A DNA stretch of 64,000 bases from an uncultured Lachnospiraceae bacterium (GTDB taxonomy: Bacteria; Bacillota; Clostridia; Lachnospirales; Lachnospiraceae). Under the pieces are notes generated by a model. That model was not told the origin of the DNA. It did no database searches and was given only the letters and a program-made list of their open reading frames with translations. Both the position numbers and the translations under genes were made by a program. Below, in pieces: positions 1-9,827 of the stretch. Location of the stretch: the NCBI GenBank assembly GCA_902786205.1, contig CADABQ010000007.1, positions 1 to 64,000 on the forward strand. Reading direction: 5' to 3'. How positions within the stretch are numbered: the first letter of the stretch is position 1; every line of letters starts with the position of its first letter.

Positions 1-3000
1 AGCGGTCGAGCCATGATACTCTGGTGAGGTAATGGCATCACTGTCACTATCTATAGTTGCCTTGTAGGTTACCTTCATATCTGTTACAACTGTCTTATCA
101 ACACTTTCCTCAATTTTGTATTTTGTTCCTACAGGAATACCAGAGATTACAGCTTTTTCTCCCGGATGTAAGGTGATTTTTCCGTCGGTTGTTGTTTGTT
201 CTGTTGTTTGTTCTGTTGTTTCTCCGCTCTTTTTATACTTTCCATTATATACTTGAAAACTCGAACTTGTAGTATCAGATGCTCCAAATACATTTGAAAA
301 AGAAACGGTATAGGTATACGAGTAACTACTATCCGCATTTGCATTTCCCTTTAACTCTTTTGCAATCGTAAGTGATCCCGTCTTTATGGTATTGGTAAAG
401 TTCTCTGTAATATTTAGGTCATCATCAGCAGAACCATTGGTATAATTAAACTGATTATCGTAGGTCACATCGATTGATCCACTTATACTTGCCGCCGTTA
501 CCGTTGTATAATAATAATCACTTGCCTTTCTGATCTTTGCTGTTGGAGATGGTGTTACAAATTTTGTAAGGACAACATCTGGATCACTTGTTTCAGTAAT
601 TTTCCCTGAATAACGACTTGGTTGTAGCAAATTTTCCTGCTGTTCCACCTTCATGCGACTATTCTTAGCAAATTGATTTTTAAACGTTGCACTATCATCA
701 TAGAATAAGTTAAATTCTCCGTTAGCATCCGTAATCCCCGCTGTACTTGCACTATTACTTAAAATTTTAGGAGCTGTAGCGTTTGCATCAGCTGTTGGTG
801 CCAAATATGATTCTTTCAATTCGTAAGAAGTATTGGAAACATTGGAGAAATCATTATTTGCTGCTGAAGGCGAAAAAGTTGGTGCAGGACCAGGAGATTG
901 GTATGGTAGACCTTCACTGTAAGTTGTGTCGCCACCTCCAGAGGGAGGATAGTACAGTTTCTCATTTTCCTTTGGGTCAACTGCTGAATATCTTCTAAAT
1001 ACTATATAATCACCATTAAAAAATTCTATATCAGATATAAAATTTATAATTTTACCATTCATATCTTTATCTGCTGTTATTGTTTGTTTATTATTATTAT
1101 TATCATTATATAGTATAATCCTCAATGATTGATTGCCAAATGAAATACCGTTAGTTTCAAATCCAAATTTTGTTCCAATTTTCACATCAACATAGTATAT
1201 GTTTTTTCCTCTAATATTATCCCTAATTATATAATTGTTCCCATTAATATTCATTTTATTATTATTAGGAAACAAACTGTCTAGATTAAAATTTTCAAAA
1301 TTTACATTATCCTTTCCAGTATATTTTGTATGTAAACCTTTAATTTTTTGTTTCATATCCTCTAAATCAAAATATATCCTTACAGTTGGTTTCGTCCCAA
1401 AACTTAAATACGATTTATTCCCTATCCAACAAGTATTTGAATCATCCGTAATTGTTTTCTGATTCTGCCTTACCGTCAACTTTCCACTCGGATACTGAAT
1501 ACCACTATCTTCCACTTGATCTGCTGTTGTTCCCTTATTTGCAATAGAATAACGGAACACATCATCTTCTGTCATATTATAAACAGTCTGCTGGAAAGCT
1601 GGATTTATAATAGAGTCTCCCTTGTTGTCTGTCATTATTAATTTGTTTTGTATCTTTAGTGAACTTGTACTTACTTTTTGGGGTTCTGGTGTAGCTGTTG
1701 GTGCTGGTGTTGGTGTTGCATTTATTGGTGCCGGAACAAAGTTAAAGGACATATGGAAGTTCGATTCAAACATACCTCGTTCCATATAAAAAATAGTTAA
1801 TACATGCTCTGTATTAGGACCTTTCGTTATATTATCTACAGTTGTAGAAACATTGGATTTTTCCAAAATTTTATCACTCATAACCGTATCTGACGCATTC
1901 GTAGAACCTTTTGCATAAGCAACCTCTGAAACTGTTGTTTTAATCTTTTTTTCTCCACCACCTCCCGCATCACTAAAATCTATGGTTCCGGTAACCGGTT
2001 CATGATCCCCACCTAAATCCAACACTAATTTTCCGTCCAAAAACACCCAAACATCATCATCCCCCCGAAACTCAAATACCATAGGTTTACCATCTTTGGT
2101 TCCATCATCTGAAAGACGGAATGGAATGTTAAATCGAACACCAAAACCGTAGTCTAAATTTTTTTGTTCAGTAGAGTTACTAGCTAATTTTCCCTGACCA
2201 TTCGTGTTATTATAAGGAAAAAATTGAGCCTTATCAGATGCGGCACAGTATACTTTTTGACTATCATAATAATAATGTAATTGATTAGTAGAAGATGTTT
2301 TAAAACGCACCACATCCTTTTCACTATCAAATTCATAATAGCCTTTTCTCTCTCCCGATGTAATTTCTCGAAAAGGAAAACCAACATTTTCTTTTACTTC
2401 TCCAATGGGTATATTATTTACTGTATTTTTCAAAAAATTTTTATCAAAGTATGGCATCGCAACAGTTCCCGTATCAGGATCATTTTTTTCACATTGCAAC
2501 GTTCCTCTTGTTACATCACTCGAAGTATTGTCAAATCCATCTAACTGATTAGCCACAATATTCTGGCATACCGCATCATAAGGTACATGACGATTGGCAA
2601 TATTGGCTGACCAACGGAAATACCAATATCCAGGAAACTCTATTTTTTTTGATGCCAAACCACCATAATAATTATAAAAGTTTCCCGTATAAATACCAAC
2701 CTTAACATTATTATTCTGATAGTAGTTGCTTAATTGCGTATCAAATGCACCAAATGGAACTACCCCACCATCGTAGCAACTTTGCGCACCTTGATCTCTT
2801 CTATTGTGATAAATTTCGTTATCATATTTATAATTATAAAAAGAGGAATTAAAGTAAATGATGTTTTTGATGTTTTGTCCTGATGTATGGTTGAACGGTA
2901 CGGTAACTGTACTCGTACTTTCCCCCTCCGCTTTTGAATGGTTTTCGGCAGACTTCCACCACAAAAAACTTACCATAAATACCGCTATTAAAAAAGTACA

Positions 3001-3036
3001 CAGACCTATTGCTACCCCCATTTTTCTTTTGTTCAT
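1..3036 (-). CDS. Large secreted surface protein with fibro-slime-type domain, 3' end beyond window
   Basis: The reading frame stays open from the ATG at 3036 to base 1 (1012 codons, no stop), so the gene continues off the left edge. An N-terminal hydrophobic stretch (about residues 8-27) acts as signal or anchor. Around residues 316-335 lies an FRGDDDVWVFLDG motif followed by LDLGGDHEP, typical of the fibro-slime/PA14-like carbohydrate- or matrix-binding fold. A Thr/Pro/Ala linker follows near residue 435-450. From about residue 880 a GSLTIAKELKG segment and a PGEKAVISGIPVGTKY motif match the isopeptide-type pilin/adhesin domains (DUF7601/Cna-B like) of Gram-positive surface proteins. An AAGGGG ribosome site precedes the ATG. 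It is inferred to be an adhesin or matrix protein; any sortase motif would be beyond the window. Confidence 0.8.
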   Translation of the reverse strand, partial: MNKRKMGVAIGLCTFLIAVFMVSFLWWKSAENHSKAEGESTSTVTVPFNHTSGQNIKNIIYFNSSFYNYKYDNEIYHNRRDQGAQSCYDGGVVPFGAFDTQLSNYYQNNNVKVGIYTGNFYNYYGGLASKKIEFPGYWYFRWSANIANRHVPYDAVCQNIVANQLDGFDNTSSDVTRGTLQCEKNDPDTGTVAMPYFDKNFLKNTVNNIPIGEVKENVGFPFREITSGERKGYYEFDSEKDVVRFKTSSTNQLHYYYDSQKVYCAASDKAQFFPYNNTNGQGKLASNSTEQKNLDYGFGVRFNIPFRLSDDGTKDGKPMVFEFRGDDDVWVFLDGKLVLDLGGDHEPVTGTIDFSDAGGGGEKKIKTTVSEVAYAKGSTNASDTVMSDKILEKSNVSTTVDNITKGPNTEHVLTIFYMERGMFESNFHMSFNFVPAPINATPTPAPTATPEPQKVSTSSLKIQNKLIMTDNKGDSIINPAFQQTVYNMTEDDVFRYSIANKGTTADQVEDSGIQYPSGKLTVRQNQKTITDDSNTCWIGNKSYLSFGTKPTVRIYFDLEDMKQKIKGLHTKYTGKDNVNFENFNLDSLFPNNNKMNINGNNYIIRDNIRGKNIYYVDVKIGTKFGFETNGISFGNQSLRIILYNDNNNNKQTITADKDMNGKIINFISDIEFFNGDYIVFRRYSAVDPKENEKLYYPPSGGGDTTYSEGLPYQSPGPAPTFSPSAANNDFSNVSNTSYELKESYLAPTADANATAPKILSNSASTAGITDANGEFNLFYDDSATFKNQFAKNSRMKVEQQENLLQPSRYSGKITETSDPDVVLTKFVTPSPTAKIRKASDYYYTTVTAASISGSIDVTYDNQFNYTNGSADDDLNITENFTNTIKTGSLTIAKELKGNANADSSYSYTYTVSFSNVFGASDTTSSSFQVYNGKYKKSGETTEQTTEQTTTDGKITLHPGEKAVISGIPVGTKYKIEESVDKTVVTDMKVTYKATIDSDSDAITSPEYHGSTA

Positions 3037-3088
3037 AGTATCATCCCCTTATTATTCCTCTATATATAATATAAATGTTTTTTCTTTT

Positions 3089-3117
3089 AGTATAGCAAAA
3101 GACCATGCTTTTCTCAA
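3089..3117 (-). promoter_or_regulatory. Sigma-70-type promoter for the surface-protein gene
   Basis: On the minus strand TTGAGA (3112-3117) is followed after 17 bases by TATACT (3089-3094). It lies about 50 bases upstream of the ATG at 3036. The spacing is ideal and both boxes differ little from consensus. Confidence 0.6.
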
Positions 3118-3308
3118 TGCAACCACAAAATATTAAATCTTTTTTAAAGAAATTGTAACGAATTAGAGCGGAAAAAAGCCTCCATTTTATTACAATTTTT
3201 CCCACTAACAAGTTAATTTTTCGTTCACATAGTCCACAACACAATTCCCGCCCTTTTTCAATTTTCCAAATAGTATTTTGTCTACTAGCAATGGCTTGAT
3301 TTCTGTAT

Positions 3309-5381
3309 TTATAACATTCCTTTTTCTTTTAAATATGCTGCACAGGCAGATGTGATTTCCAATGATATTTTTTGTTTTTCCAGTTTTTGTGCTAACAAGG
3401 CAATCTGTTTTTTTACTATTTTTTCTGCCATAGCATCATCCATATAGTTAAATGTGATAATACGGTTTAATCGGTTACGAAATTCCGGTTGAAATACTCG
3501 TTTTACTTCGTCTAATATAGCATCTTTTTGAATGGTACTCTCTCCAAATCCTACCAACGGTTTTCCAACTTTGCTAGCTCCTGCATTCGAAGTCATAATG
3601 AGTATTACATTTCGAAAGTCTGCTTTTCTCCCTTGGTTATCCGTCAGTGTTGCATAGTCCATAACTTGCAGCAAAACATTGAATATGTCTGCATGGGCTT
3701 TCTCAATTTCATCCAGCAGCAGAACACAATGTGGTTTCTTTCGTATGGTCTCTGTCAGAAGACCTCCTTCTTCGTATCCCACATAACCAGCCGGTGAACC
3801 AATAAGTTTTGCAACTGTATGCTTTTCTGCATATTCGCTCATATCAAATCGTACCAATGAAACACCCAATACGTCTGCCAGTGTTTTTGCAACCTCTGTT
3901 TTTCCCACACCGGTTGGTCCTACAAACAATAAACTAGCTAATGGCTTGTCCTCTTCGTTCAATCCTGCTCTTGCAAACTTAACTGCATTTGCAAGTTCTT
4001 TTACGGCTTCATCCTGTCCAAAGACACGTTTTGCAATATTTTTTTCTAACTCCGCCAGTTGCTTTCTTTCGTTTATTTCTATTCGTTTAGATGGGATATT
4101 ACCAATTTTCCCCACTACAGCTTCTATCAGTTTTTTATCAACCGTCTGGGTTTTTCTTTCTGTCGGATGTATCACCCGATAAGCGCCTGCTTCATCGATT
4201 AAATCGATGGCTTTATCTGGCAAATATTTTTCATTGATATATTTTGCACTCAATTCTACGGCATATTCCATTGTTCCCTTGGCATATTTTACTCCATGAA
4301 ACTGTTCGTAATGTTTTCGAACACCCTCTAAAATTTGTACAGCTTCTTCTACTGTAGGCTCTTTTATATCAATGTTTTGGAAACGACGAATCAAACTTTT
4401 GTTCTTAGAAAATGTTTTTTTGTACTCTTCATAGGTCGTAGAACCAATAAAACGTATTTCCCCTAATGCCAGATATGGTTTTAAAAGATTTGCCGCATCC
4501 ATCGTCCCACCATTCGTAGCTCCTGCTCCAACAATATTGTGAATTTCATCTATATAAACAATGATGTTCTTCTCCTTTTGAATCCCATCCATAATCATTT
4601 TCAATCTTTTTTCAAAATCACCGCGGAATTGTGTTCCAGCGATAATTGTTCCCAAATCTAATGCATATACTCGTGTATCTTTCAATTTGTCTGGTACTTT
4701 TCCTTCGTTAATTCGTCTTGCCACTTCGTAGGCAAGTGCAGTCTTTCCAACCCCAGGTTCTCCTATGTGTAATGGGTTATTTTTATATTTTCTACACAAT
4801 ACTTGTAGTGTACGTTCCAATTCATCTTCTCGCCCGATCAATGGCATTTGTTCTTGTACGATATCATTCATACAAACCACATAATCGCTCCAATGTTCTT
4901 TTACTTCTTCTACATTAACCTTACTTTTTGCTTTTTCTATGTGTTGTAGGTTTTCTTCTTCTACTTTTTTTTCACTCATACGAGCTAACAATTCTGTAGG
5001 ATCTACTTTTTGTGTATGAATATAGAACGCAGCATAACTATTATCAAGACTTAACACACCATATAGTAAATGTGTAATTTCCACCACAAAACGATCGCTA
5101 GCTACTGCCTGCCCTTCTGCTTCCATCAATACATCGTTCAATCCAGAACTAAGTTCAGCTTTTCCTTTTGTAATCGTTTCTATATTTTCTCGCATATAGT
5201 TTTCTAAGCTTCCCCGTAATTTATTCACATCTCCACCGCATTCTGTAAAAGAATCAGCAAATATTTCATTGTACGTCAGCACAAATAGCAAATGTTCTGG
5301 GGTTACATATTCATGATGCAGTTTATCTGCTAACAATGCCATATCCGTTAAAAGTTCTTCCACTTCTTTTGAAATCTTCAT
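3309..5381 (-). CDS. clpA: ATP-dependent Clp protease ATP-binding subunit ClpA
   Basis: This 690-residue AAA+ unfoldase feeds substrates to the ClpP peptidase. Residues 1-145 form the Clp N-domain, the docking site for ClpS. The first ATPase domain has Walker A GEPGVGKT (207-214) and Walker B VYIDEIHN. The second has GPTGVGKT and LLLDEIEKAH. There is no long middle coiled-coil insert of the ClpB/ClpC kind, which supports ClpA. It lies 42 bases downstream of clpS in the same direction, so adaptor and unfoldase are probably co-transcribed with the sigma factor gene upstream. The protein ends soon after the second AAA domain, leaving a short D2-small region. No clear terminator is seen after the stop. 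Confidence 0.93.
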   Translation of the reverse strand: MKISKEVEELLTDMALLADKLHHEYVTPEHLLFVLTYNEIFADSFTECGGDVNKLRGSLENYMRENIETITKGKAELSSGLNDVLMEAEGQAVASDRFVVEITHLLYGVLSLDNSYAAFYIHTQKVDPTELLARMSEKKVEEENLQHIEKAKSKVNVEEVKEHWSDYVVCMNDIVQEQMPLIGREDELERTLQVLCRKYKNNPLHIGEPGVGKTALAYEVARRINEGKVPDKLKDTRVYALDLGTIIAGTQFRGDFEKRLKMIMDGIQKEKNIIVYIDEIHNIVGAGATNGGTMDAANLLKPYLALGEIRFIGSTTYEEYKKTFSKNKSLIRRFQNIDIKEPTVEEAVQILEGVRKHYEQFHGVKYAKGTMEYAVELSAKYINEKYLPDKAIDLIDEAGAYRVIHPTERKTQTVDKKLIEAVVGKIGNIPSKRIEINERKQLAELEKNIAKRVFGQDEAVKELANAVKFARAGLNEEDKPLASLLFVGPTGVGKTEVAKTLADVLGVSLVRFDMSEYAEKHTVAKLIGSPAGYVGYEEGGLLTETIRKKPHCVLLLDEIEKAHADIFNVLLQVMDYATLTDNQGRKADFRNVILIMTSNAGASKVGKPLVGFGESTIQKDAILDEVKRVFQPEFRNRLNRIITFNYMDDAMAEKIVKKQIALLAQKLEKQKISLEITSACAAYLKEKGML

Positions 5382-5423
5382 ATCTTATACCAACCCTTTC
5401 ACGTTAAGTTATGTTGTTTTTTA

Positions 5424-5720
5424 CTATTGTTCCACTTTCACAAGAAAAGGATACCCTTCTTTTCTTGCTCTTCTGGTGCATATATCCGCTTTTGTTCTTG
5501 CTATATCGTAGGAATATTCTCCCACAGTTTCTTTTGTACCTTGATGTATCCTAAGCATTATGCACATGGCCTCTGATTCTGTTTTATGAAATACATTTTC
5601 CAGAATATCTACAACAAAATCCATCGGTGTAAAGTCATCGTTATACATAACCACTTTGTATCGTTCCGGTTCTTTTATTTTTTCTTTTAATTTCTTCTTC
5701 ATTTGTATTCCTGTTGACAT
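5424..5720 (-). CDS. clpS: ClpS adaptor of the ClpAP protease
   Basis: This is a small adaptor (about 98 residues) that delivers N-degron substrates to ClpA. The core begins ERYKVVMYNDDFTPMDFVV, the conserved ClpS strand and substrate-pocket segment, and continues through a HQGTKETVGEYSYDIA segment to the C-terminal PFLVKVE. I place the start at the ATG at 5720 (MSTG), which has a GGGA six bases upstream. A GTG at 5732 and an ATG at 5702 (AGGA six bases upstream) are alternatives. The 5' end lies inside the 3' end of the sigma factor gene, in another frame, suggesting coupled translation. Confidence 0.93.
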   Translation of the reverse strand: MSTGIQMKKKLKEKIKEPERYKVVMYNDDFTPMDFVVDILENVFHKTESEAMCIMLRIHQGTKETVGEYSYDIARTKADICTRRARKEGYPFLVKVEQ

Positions 5721-6357
5721 ATCCATTCCCACTTTCCATATTATAACATTCTTTTAGTTTTGCTAACGCTTTTTTTTCTATTCTAGAAACATAACTTCTT
5801 GATATTTTAAATTTTTTTGCAATTTCTCTCTGTGTTTTCTCCTGCTGGTTAAATAATCCATAACGAAGTATTATTATTTCCTGTTCTCTTTTCGTCAGAA
5901 CCTTTTTCATATAAATATAGAGCATACGAATATCTTCCTGCTGATCCATTTTGTTGGCAATATCAATATTTTCGCCCTCCATAATATCAAGCAGGTGTAT
6001 TTCATTTCCTTCTTTGTCTGCACCAATTGGTTCGTATAGATAAACTTCCTTCCCCGTCTTTCTTTCACTACGTAATAGCATCAAAAGTTCGTTTTCGATA
6101 CAGCAAGAGGCATAGGTTGCCAGACGTATTCCCTTGTCTGGGCAGAAACTGTCTACTGCTTTTATCAGGCCAATGGTCCCTACAGATATTAAGTCCTCTG
6201 TATCACGTTCCATGTTATGATATTTTTTTACAATATGTGCTACTAAACGCAAGTTTCTTTCAATTAAAACGTCTCTAGCCTGTTTATCCCCCTTTTTACA
6301 TGCCAAAAGATACTGTTTCTCCTCCTTGGTGCTTAATGGTTTTGGAAAGGATTTCAC
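5641..6357 (-). CDS. sigK: RNA polymerase sigma factor, SigK-like
   Basis: This sigma-70-family protein resembles SigK, the late mother-cell sporulation sigma factor. Region 2 reads DLISVGTIGLIKAVDSF then RLATYASCCIENELLM. Region 4 reads LTKREQEIIILRYGL with a helix-turn-helix TQREIAKKFKISRSYVSRIEKKAL. I prefer the GTG start at 6357 (MKSFPKPLS), preceded by GAGGTG at a good distance; an ATG at 6372 adds five residues. With either start there is no long hydrophobic pro-sequence as in Bacillus pro-SigK, so activation by membrane proteolysis is not expected. The gene is uninterrupted (no skin element). About 30 residues after region 4 form a charged tail encoded over the start of clpS. Confidence 0.85.
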   Translation of the reverse strand: MKSFPKPLSTKEEKQYLLACKKGDKQARDVLIERNLRLVAHIVKKYHNMERDTEDLISVGTIGLIKAVDSFCPDKGIRLATYASCCIENELLMLLRSERKTGKEVYLYEPIGADKEGNEIHLLDIMEGENIDIANKMDQQEDIRMLYIYMKKVLTKREQEIIILRYGLFNQQEKTQREIAKKFKISRSYVSRIEKKALAKLKECYNMESGNGYVNRNTNEEEIKRKNKRTGTIQSGYV

Positions 6358-6590
6358 TGTTAAGCACCTCATATATCACTTTCTTTTACAATATGCAACG
6401 TTTTCTTTTTTGGTGCCTTTCCATTTTCATTTTTATCTTTTTTTGAAAAAACTCTCTATTTTTTATTAGTATAGCAGAAGATTGCCTTTCATTCTAGTAT
6501 ATACTTTGTTTCTTTCTTGGAAAAATTGGTCGAATGTTTACTGCTCACATACCTTTGAACTATAACCGCGAATGACCATGATATTAATAT

Positions 6591-6626
6591 AGCTTCTCCC
6601 ACTGCCTATAGACAGCGAAAGAAGCT
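6591..6626. other. Imperfect hairpin in the 290-base gap between the ABC importer and sigK
   Basis: AGCTTCT (6591-6597) pairs with AGAAGCT (6620-6626), with an inner CTG/CAG. No T-run follows on either strand, so it is not a good intrinsic terminator. It may still mark the 3' end of the ABC importer operon, whose last stop is at 6648. Confidence 0.35.
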
Positions 6627-6647
6627 AATAGAAAATATATGTTTTAT

Positions 6648-7499
6648 TTATTTCACAGCACCATCCACAACACCCTTAATGATCTTTTTCTGTGCTAAAA
6701 TATAGAATATAATTACCGGCAACATGATTAACAACAATGCCGCTGCTGCAACGCCCCAGTTTGTTGTAAAGGAACCGAAGAATTGATAAGTCTGTAGTGG
6801 CAATGTACGTAATTCTGATTTACCAGAAAGTACAATACTTGGCAATAAGTAGTCATTCCATATCCACATAATATTTACAATTCCAACTGTGGTTGTAATC
6901 GGTGCAAGTAACGGTAATACAATTCGGAAGAAAATTCCTGGTGTACTGCAACCATCAATGGCAGCAGCTTCCTCTAATTCTACTGGAATTCCTTTAATAA
7001 AACCATGATATAACATGATAGACATGGCGGACCCAAAACCAATATATGCCAATATCAACCCCTGATGATTCATTAAATCTATTCCAAACTGTCCAAGACC
7101 AAATTTACCCATTATTTTCATAAGTGGCAACATAACACACTGGAACGGAATCAACATGGAAACCGAAAATAACATAAATATAAAGCTGGACATTTTCGTC
7201 TTATTTCTTACCAATACCCAAGCTGCCATTGCAGAAAATATGCAAAGACAAACTGTAGATACAACAGTTACAACAAGTGAATTTTTAAATGCCATCAAAA
7301 AGTCCATGCGTTCAATCGCTAAAGAAAAGTTTTCAAAACCAATCCATTCGGTTGGAACACCTAAAATATTAACAGCTATATCTTTTGCTGATTTAAGAGC
7401 AACCCAGAATAACATCGCAATTGGAAGTATGTAAAGCAATACCAATCCTACGCGATATATAACTTGCCATATACTTCTTAGTATACTTTTTTTCTTCAT
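6648..7499 (-). CDS. Carbohydrate ABC transporter permease, MalG type
   Basis: This is a 283-residue inner permease of a CUT1-type sugar importer. It has about six membrane segments, beginning VIYRVGLVLLYILPIAMLFW. The EAA loop reads ELEEAAAIDGCSTPGIFFRI, the contact site for the ATPase. The protein ends with the usual short cytoplasmic tail. The start has a GGGGGA site upstream. It lies 11 bases after the partner permease and forms an operon with it and the binding lipoprotein. No ATPase gene is present here; CUT1 systems of Firmicutes often use a shared MsmK/UgpC-like ATPase encoded elsewhere. The substrate cannot be read from the sequence. Confidence 0.9.
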   Translation of the reverse strand: MKKKSILRSIWQVIYRVGLVLLYILPIAMLFWVALKSAKDIAVNILGVPTEWIGFENFSLAIERMDFLMAFKNSLVVTVVSTVCLCIFSAMAAWVLVRNKTKMSSFIFMLFSVSMLIPFQCVMLPLMKIMGKFGLGQFGIDLMNHQGLILAYIGFGSAMSIMLYHGFIKGIPVELEEAAAIDGCSTPGIFFRIVLPLLAPITTTVGIVNIMWIWNDYLLPSIVLSGKSELRTLPLQTYQFFGSFTTNWGVAAAALLLIMLPVIIFYILAQKKIIKGVVDGAVK

Positions 7500-7510
7500 A
7501 ATATATCCCC

Positions 7511-8362
7511 CTATGCTTCTACTTCTGCACGTTTTGTGACCGTCAACTGTATCACACTAAAAATAGCAATCGTTATGAAAAAGATCATAGCCTTTGCCTG
7601 TGCCTGCCCCATTTGATTACTATTAAATGCAGAGTTATAAATATTTAACGCTAACATCTCATTTTTATGATTTGGATTTCCTCCTGTTAAAGACATATTT
7701 TGGTCAAACAGTTTGAATGAGTTTGACAAAATAAGGAATAATCCAATCGTAAATGACTGAGCAACCATAGGAATCGTTATTTTAAATAATTTTTTCATAC
7801 CAACTGCTCCATCCAAAGAAGCAGCTTCCATTACGCTATCTGGAATGTTCTGTATTCCAGCAATGTAAATGATCATCATATAACCACTCATCTGCCATAC
7901 CATCAAGATCAACAAACCAATGAAACCAGTTTTATTATCTGCAAGCCAATTTCCTAACATCGGTATATTGGTTGCTGGAAAAATCTTTGTGAAAATAAAT
8001 TTCCAAGTATAACCTAATAATAATCCTCCTACCAAATTTGGCATAAAGAAGATACTACGCATCAATGTCGCTCCACGAAATTTACGTGTTACTAACAGAG
8101 CCAATGCAAATCCCACTCCATTTATTAACAGTACTGCACATACTGTAAATAACGCAGTGTATCCAAAGGAATACCAATATTGTGAATCATGGAATACACT
8201 TACATAATTTTCAAATCCAATAAGTTTTGGTGCCCTTGCAACACCATTCCAATCTGTTAAAGAATAATATAATCCCATTAGTGTTGGTATTAATACAAAA
8301 CCAACAAAACATAATAAACAAGGGGCCAAAAATCCCCAAAATGTCAATTTTGAACGTTTCAT
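7511..8362 (-). CDS. Carbohydrate ABC transporter permease, MalF type
   Basis: This is the partner permease of the sugar importer (about 283 residues). It opens with a membrane segment FWGFLAPCLLCFVGFVLIP and the YYSLTDWNG motif common to MalF/UgpA-like proteins. The EAA loop is VMEAASLDGAVGMKKLFKITIP. The start is the ATG at 8362 (MKRSKLTF), because AAAGGAG lies eight bases upstream; the in-frame ATG at 8380 overlaps that ribosome site. The binding-protein gene is about 110 bases upstream. Confidence 0.9.
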   Translation of the reverse strand: MKRSKLTFWGFLAPCLLCFVGFVLIPTLMGLYYSLTDWNGVARAPKLIGFENYVSVFHDSQYWYSFGYTALFTVCAVLLINGVGFALALLVTRKFRGATLMRSIFFMPNLVGGLLLGYTWKFIFTKIFPATNIPMLGNWLADNKTGFIGLLILMVWQMSGYMMIIYIAGIQNIPDSVMEAASLDGAVGMKKLFKITIPMVAQSFTIGLFLILSNSFKLFDQNMSLTGGNPNHKNEMLALNIYNSAFNSNQMGQAQAKAMIFFITIAIFSVIQLTVTKRAEVEA

Positions 8363-8471
8363 GCATTCTTCTCCTTTCATTTCTCTCTACTTGCGTAAAT
8401 AAACAGGGCATAGCGTGAAGCCACACCCTGTTTTTCCTTATATGCACAATAAGTCTACTAACAGGCGTATC

Positions 8472-9827
8472 TTATTTTGCTCTTCTTGCAGCCCATTCTT
8501 TTGCCGACTGTTCAAATGCCTGATCCCATTTTAATTCACCAGATAGTACACCCTGTACTTTTGCACCAAATACGTTCATTGTATAATCTTCTCCATCCGG
8601 AGCTCCCTGGAATACCATAGAGATACCCTTTCCATTCTGGAAGAAGTCTACCATGCTCTTTGTTAAATTGTCTGATGGCTGTAAATCACCATAGTTATCA
8701 AATACAGGTGTAAATCCAAAATCATTTACAATTATTTTCTTTCCTTCATCAGACTGGTATAACCAATTCAAGAAATGTTTACTGGCTTCTTTTACATTAT
8801 CGTCAGATGTCTTGTTTACGCACCAATAATTTGAAACAATTGAGAAGATAGAATCTTCTTTGTAGCCTTTGATTGGTGCAGGTATAAATACTAAGTTATC
8901 CGCTGTTGTTTGATCGATTTTCTTTACATCGTTATAAATCCAGTTACCTTGCTGGATACAAGCAACCTTTCCTGTTGCAAGCTGTTCCTGTACTGCATTA
9001 TTGTAATCTGTCTTTAATGCTTTCGACCAATCATCCTTTGCAGATGAATAATTTAACTGTAATTCCATAAATGCTTCATAGGCATCCTTGTATTTAAATG
9101 TAACATTCTTTGCTTTTGCACATGCGAAAACATCTTCGTTAAATTCTGGAGACAATGCAACATTACATGCATGGTTACCTAATACCCACGTAGCACCACC
9201 CTGTACAGAAACTACATTTTCTAAGTTAGGAAAATTCTTCTTAAGCTTTCCATCATCAATTGCTTTTTGTAGTGTTGCAAATGCCTGATCAATCTTATCG
9301 TAGCTGTCTAATGTAGATACATCTACTCCCGCAGCATCAAACATTGCCTTATTTACAACCAATCCCATACCTTCTGTAGTAACAGGCATTCCATATACTT
9401 TTCCGTCTATTTTATCCAAATCCAACATACCCTTGTTTGCATGTTCTACCCATGGCTGGTCAGATAAATCTTCCAAATAATCTGCATAAGTTTCACAACT
9501 TACAGGTCCTGCACAGTTAAAAATATCTGGCATAGAACCACTTGCAACTCTTGCTTTATATTTAGTATCTACACTGTCTGCACCTCCGACACTTTCAATA
9601 TTAATTGTAACATTCGGATATAACTCATGATATCTTTTTGCTGCGTCTTTTAATGCATCCTCAATTTCAATCTTGTATTGAAGAATATTGATTTCTACAT
9701 CCTTTCCGTTTGCGACCTCCGTATTCTTTGGCTCCTTTGTTCCAGAATCCTTTGTTCCACATCCTCCCATTGAAAGCACCATTGATGCTAAAAGTAACAT
9801 TGTAGTGAATTTCTTCATTTTTCTCAT
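8472..9827 (-). CDS. Extracellular sugar-binding lipoprotein of ABC importer
   Basis: This 451-residue solute-binding protein captures the substrate outside the cell. The signal sequence ends in the lipobox LSMGGC, so Cys-23 should be lipidated and anchor the protein to the membrane. The mature part has family-1 binding-protein features: VNGKDVEINIL-like first strand, KVYGMPVTTEGMGLVVNKAMFDAAGV in the hinge region, and TGKVACIQQGNWIYNDV. Tryptophan and aromatic residues are frequent, as in sugar sites. It is the first gene of a three-gene operon with its own promoter upstream. No LacI-type regulator or glycosidase is adjacent to reveal the sugar. Confidence 0.9.
   Translation of the reverse strand: MRKMKKFTTMLLLASMVLSMGGCGTKDSGTKEPKNTEVANGKDVEINILQYKIEIEDALKDAAKRYHELYPNVTINIESVGGADSVDTKYKARVASGSMPDIFNCAGPVSCETYADYLEDLSDQPWVEHANKGMLDLDKIDGKVYGMPVTTEGMGLVVNKAMFDAAGVDVSTLDSYDKIDQAFATLQKAIDDGKLKKNFPNLENVVSVQGGATWVLGNHACNVALSPEFNEDVFACAKAKNVTFKYKDAYEAFMELQLNYSSAKDDWSKALKTDYNNAVQEQLATGKVACIQQGNWIYNDVKKIDQTTADNLVFIPAPIKGYKEDSIFSIVSNYWCVNKTSDDNVKEASKHFLNWLYQSDEGKKIIVNDFGFTPVFDNYGDLQPSDNLTKSMVDFFQNGKGISMVFQGAPDGEDYTMNVFGAKVQGVLSGELKWDQAFEQSAKEWAARRAK

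Noticed and set aside
5641-6357. Pro-SigK with skin-type interruption
   Set aside because: The gene is continuous and has no N-terminal pro-sequence, so neither prophage excision nor proteolytic activation is indicated.
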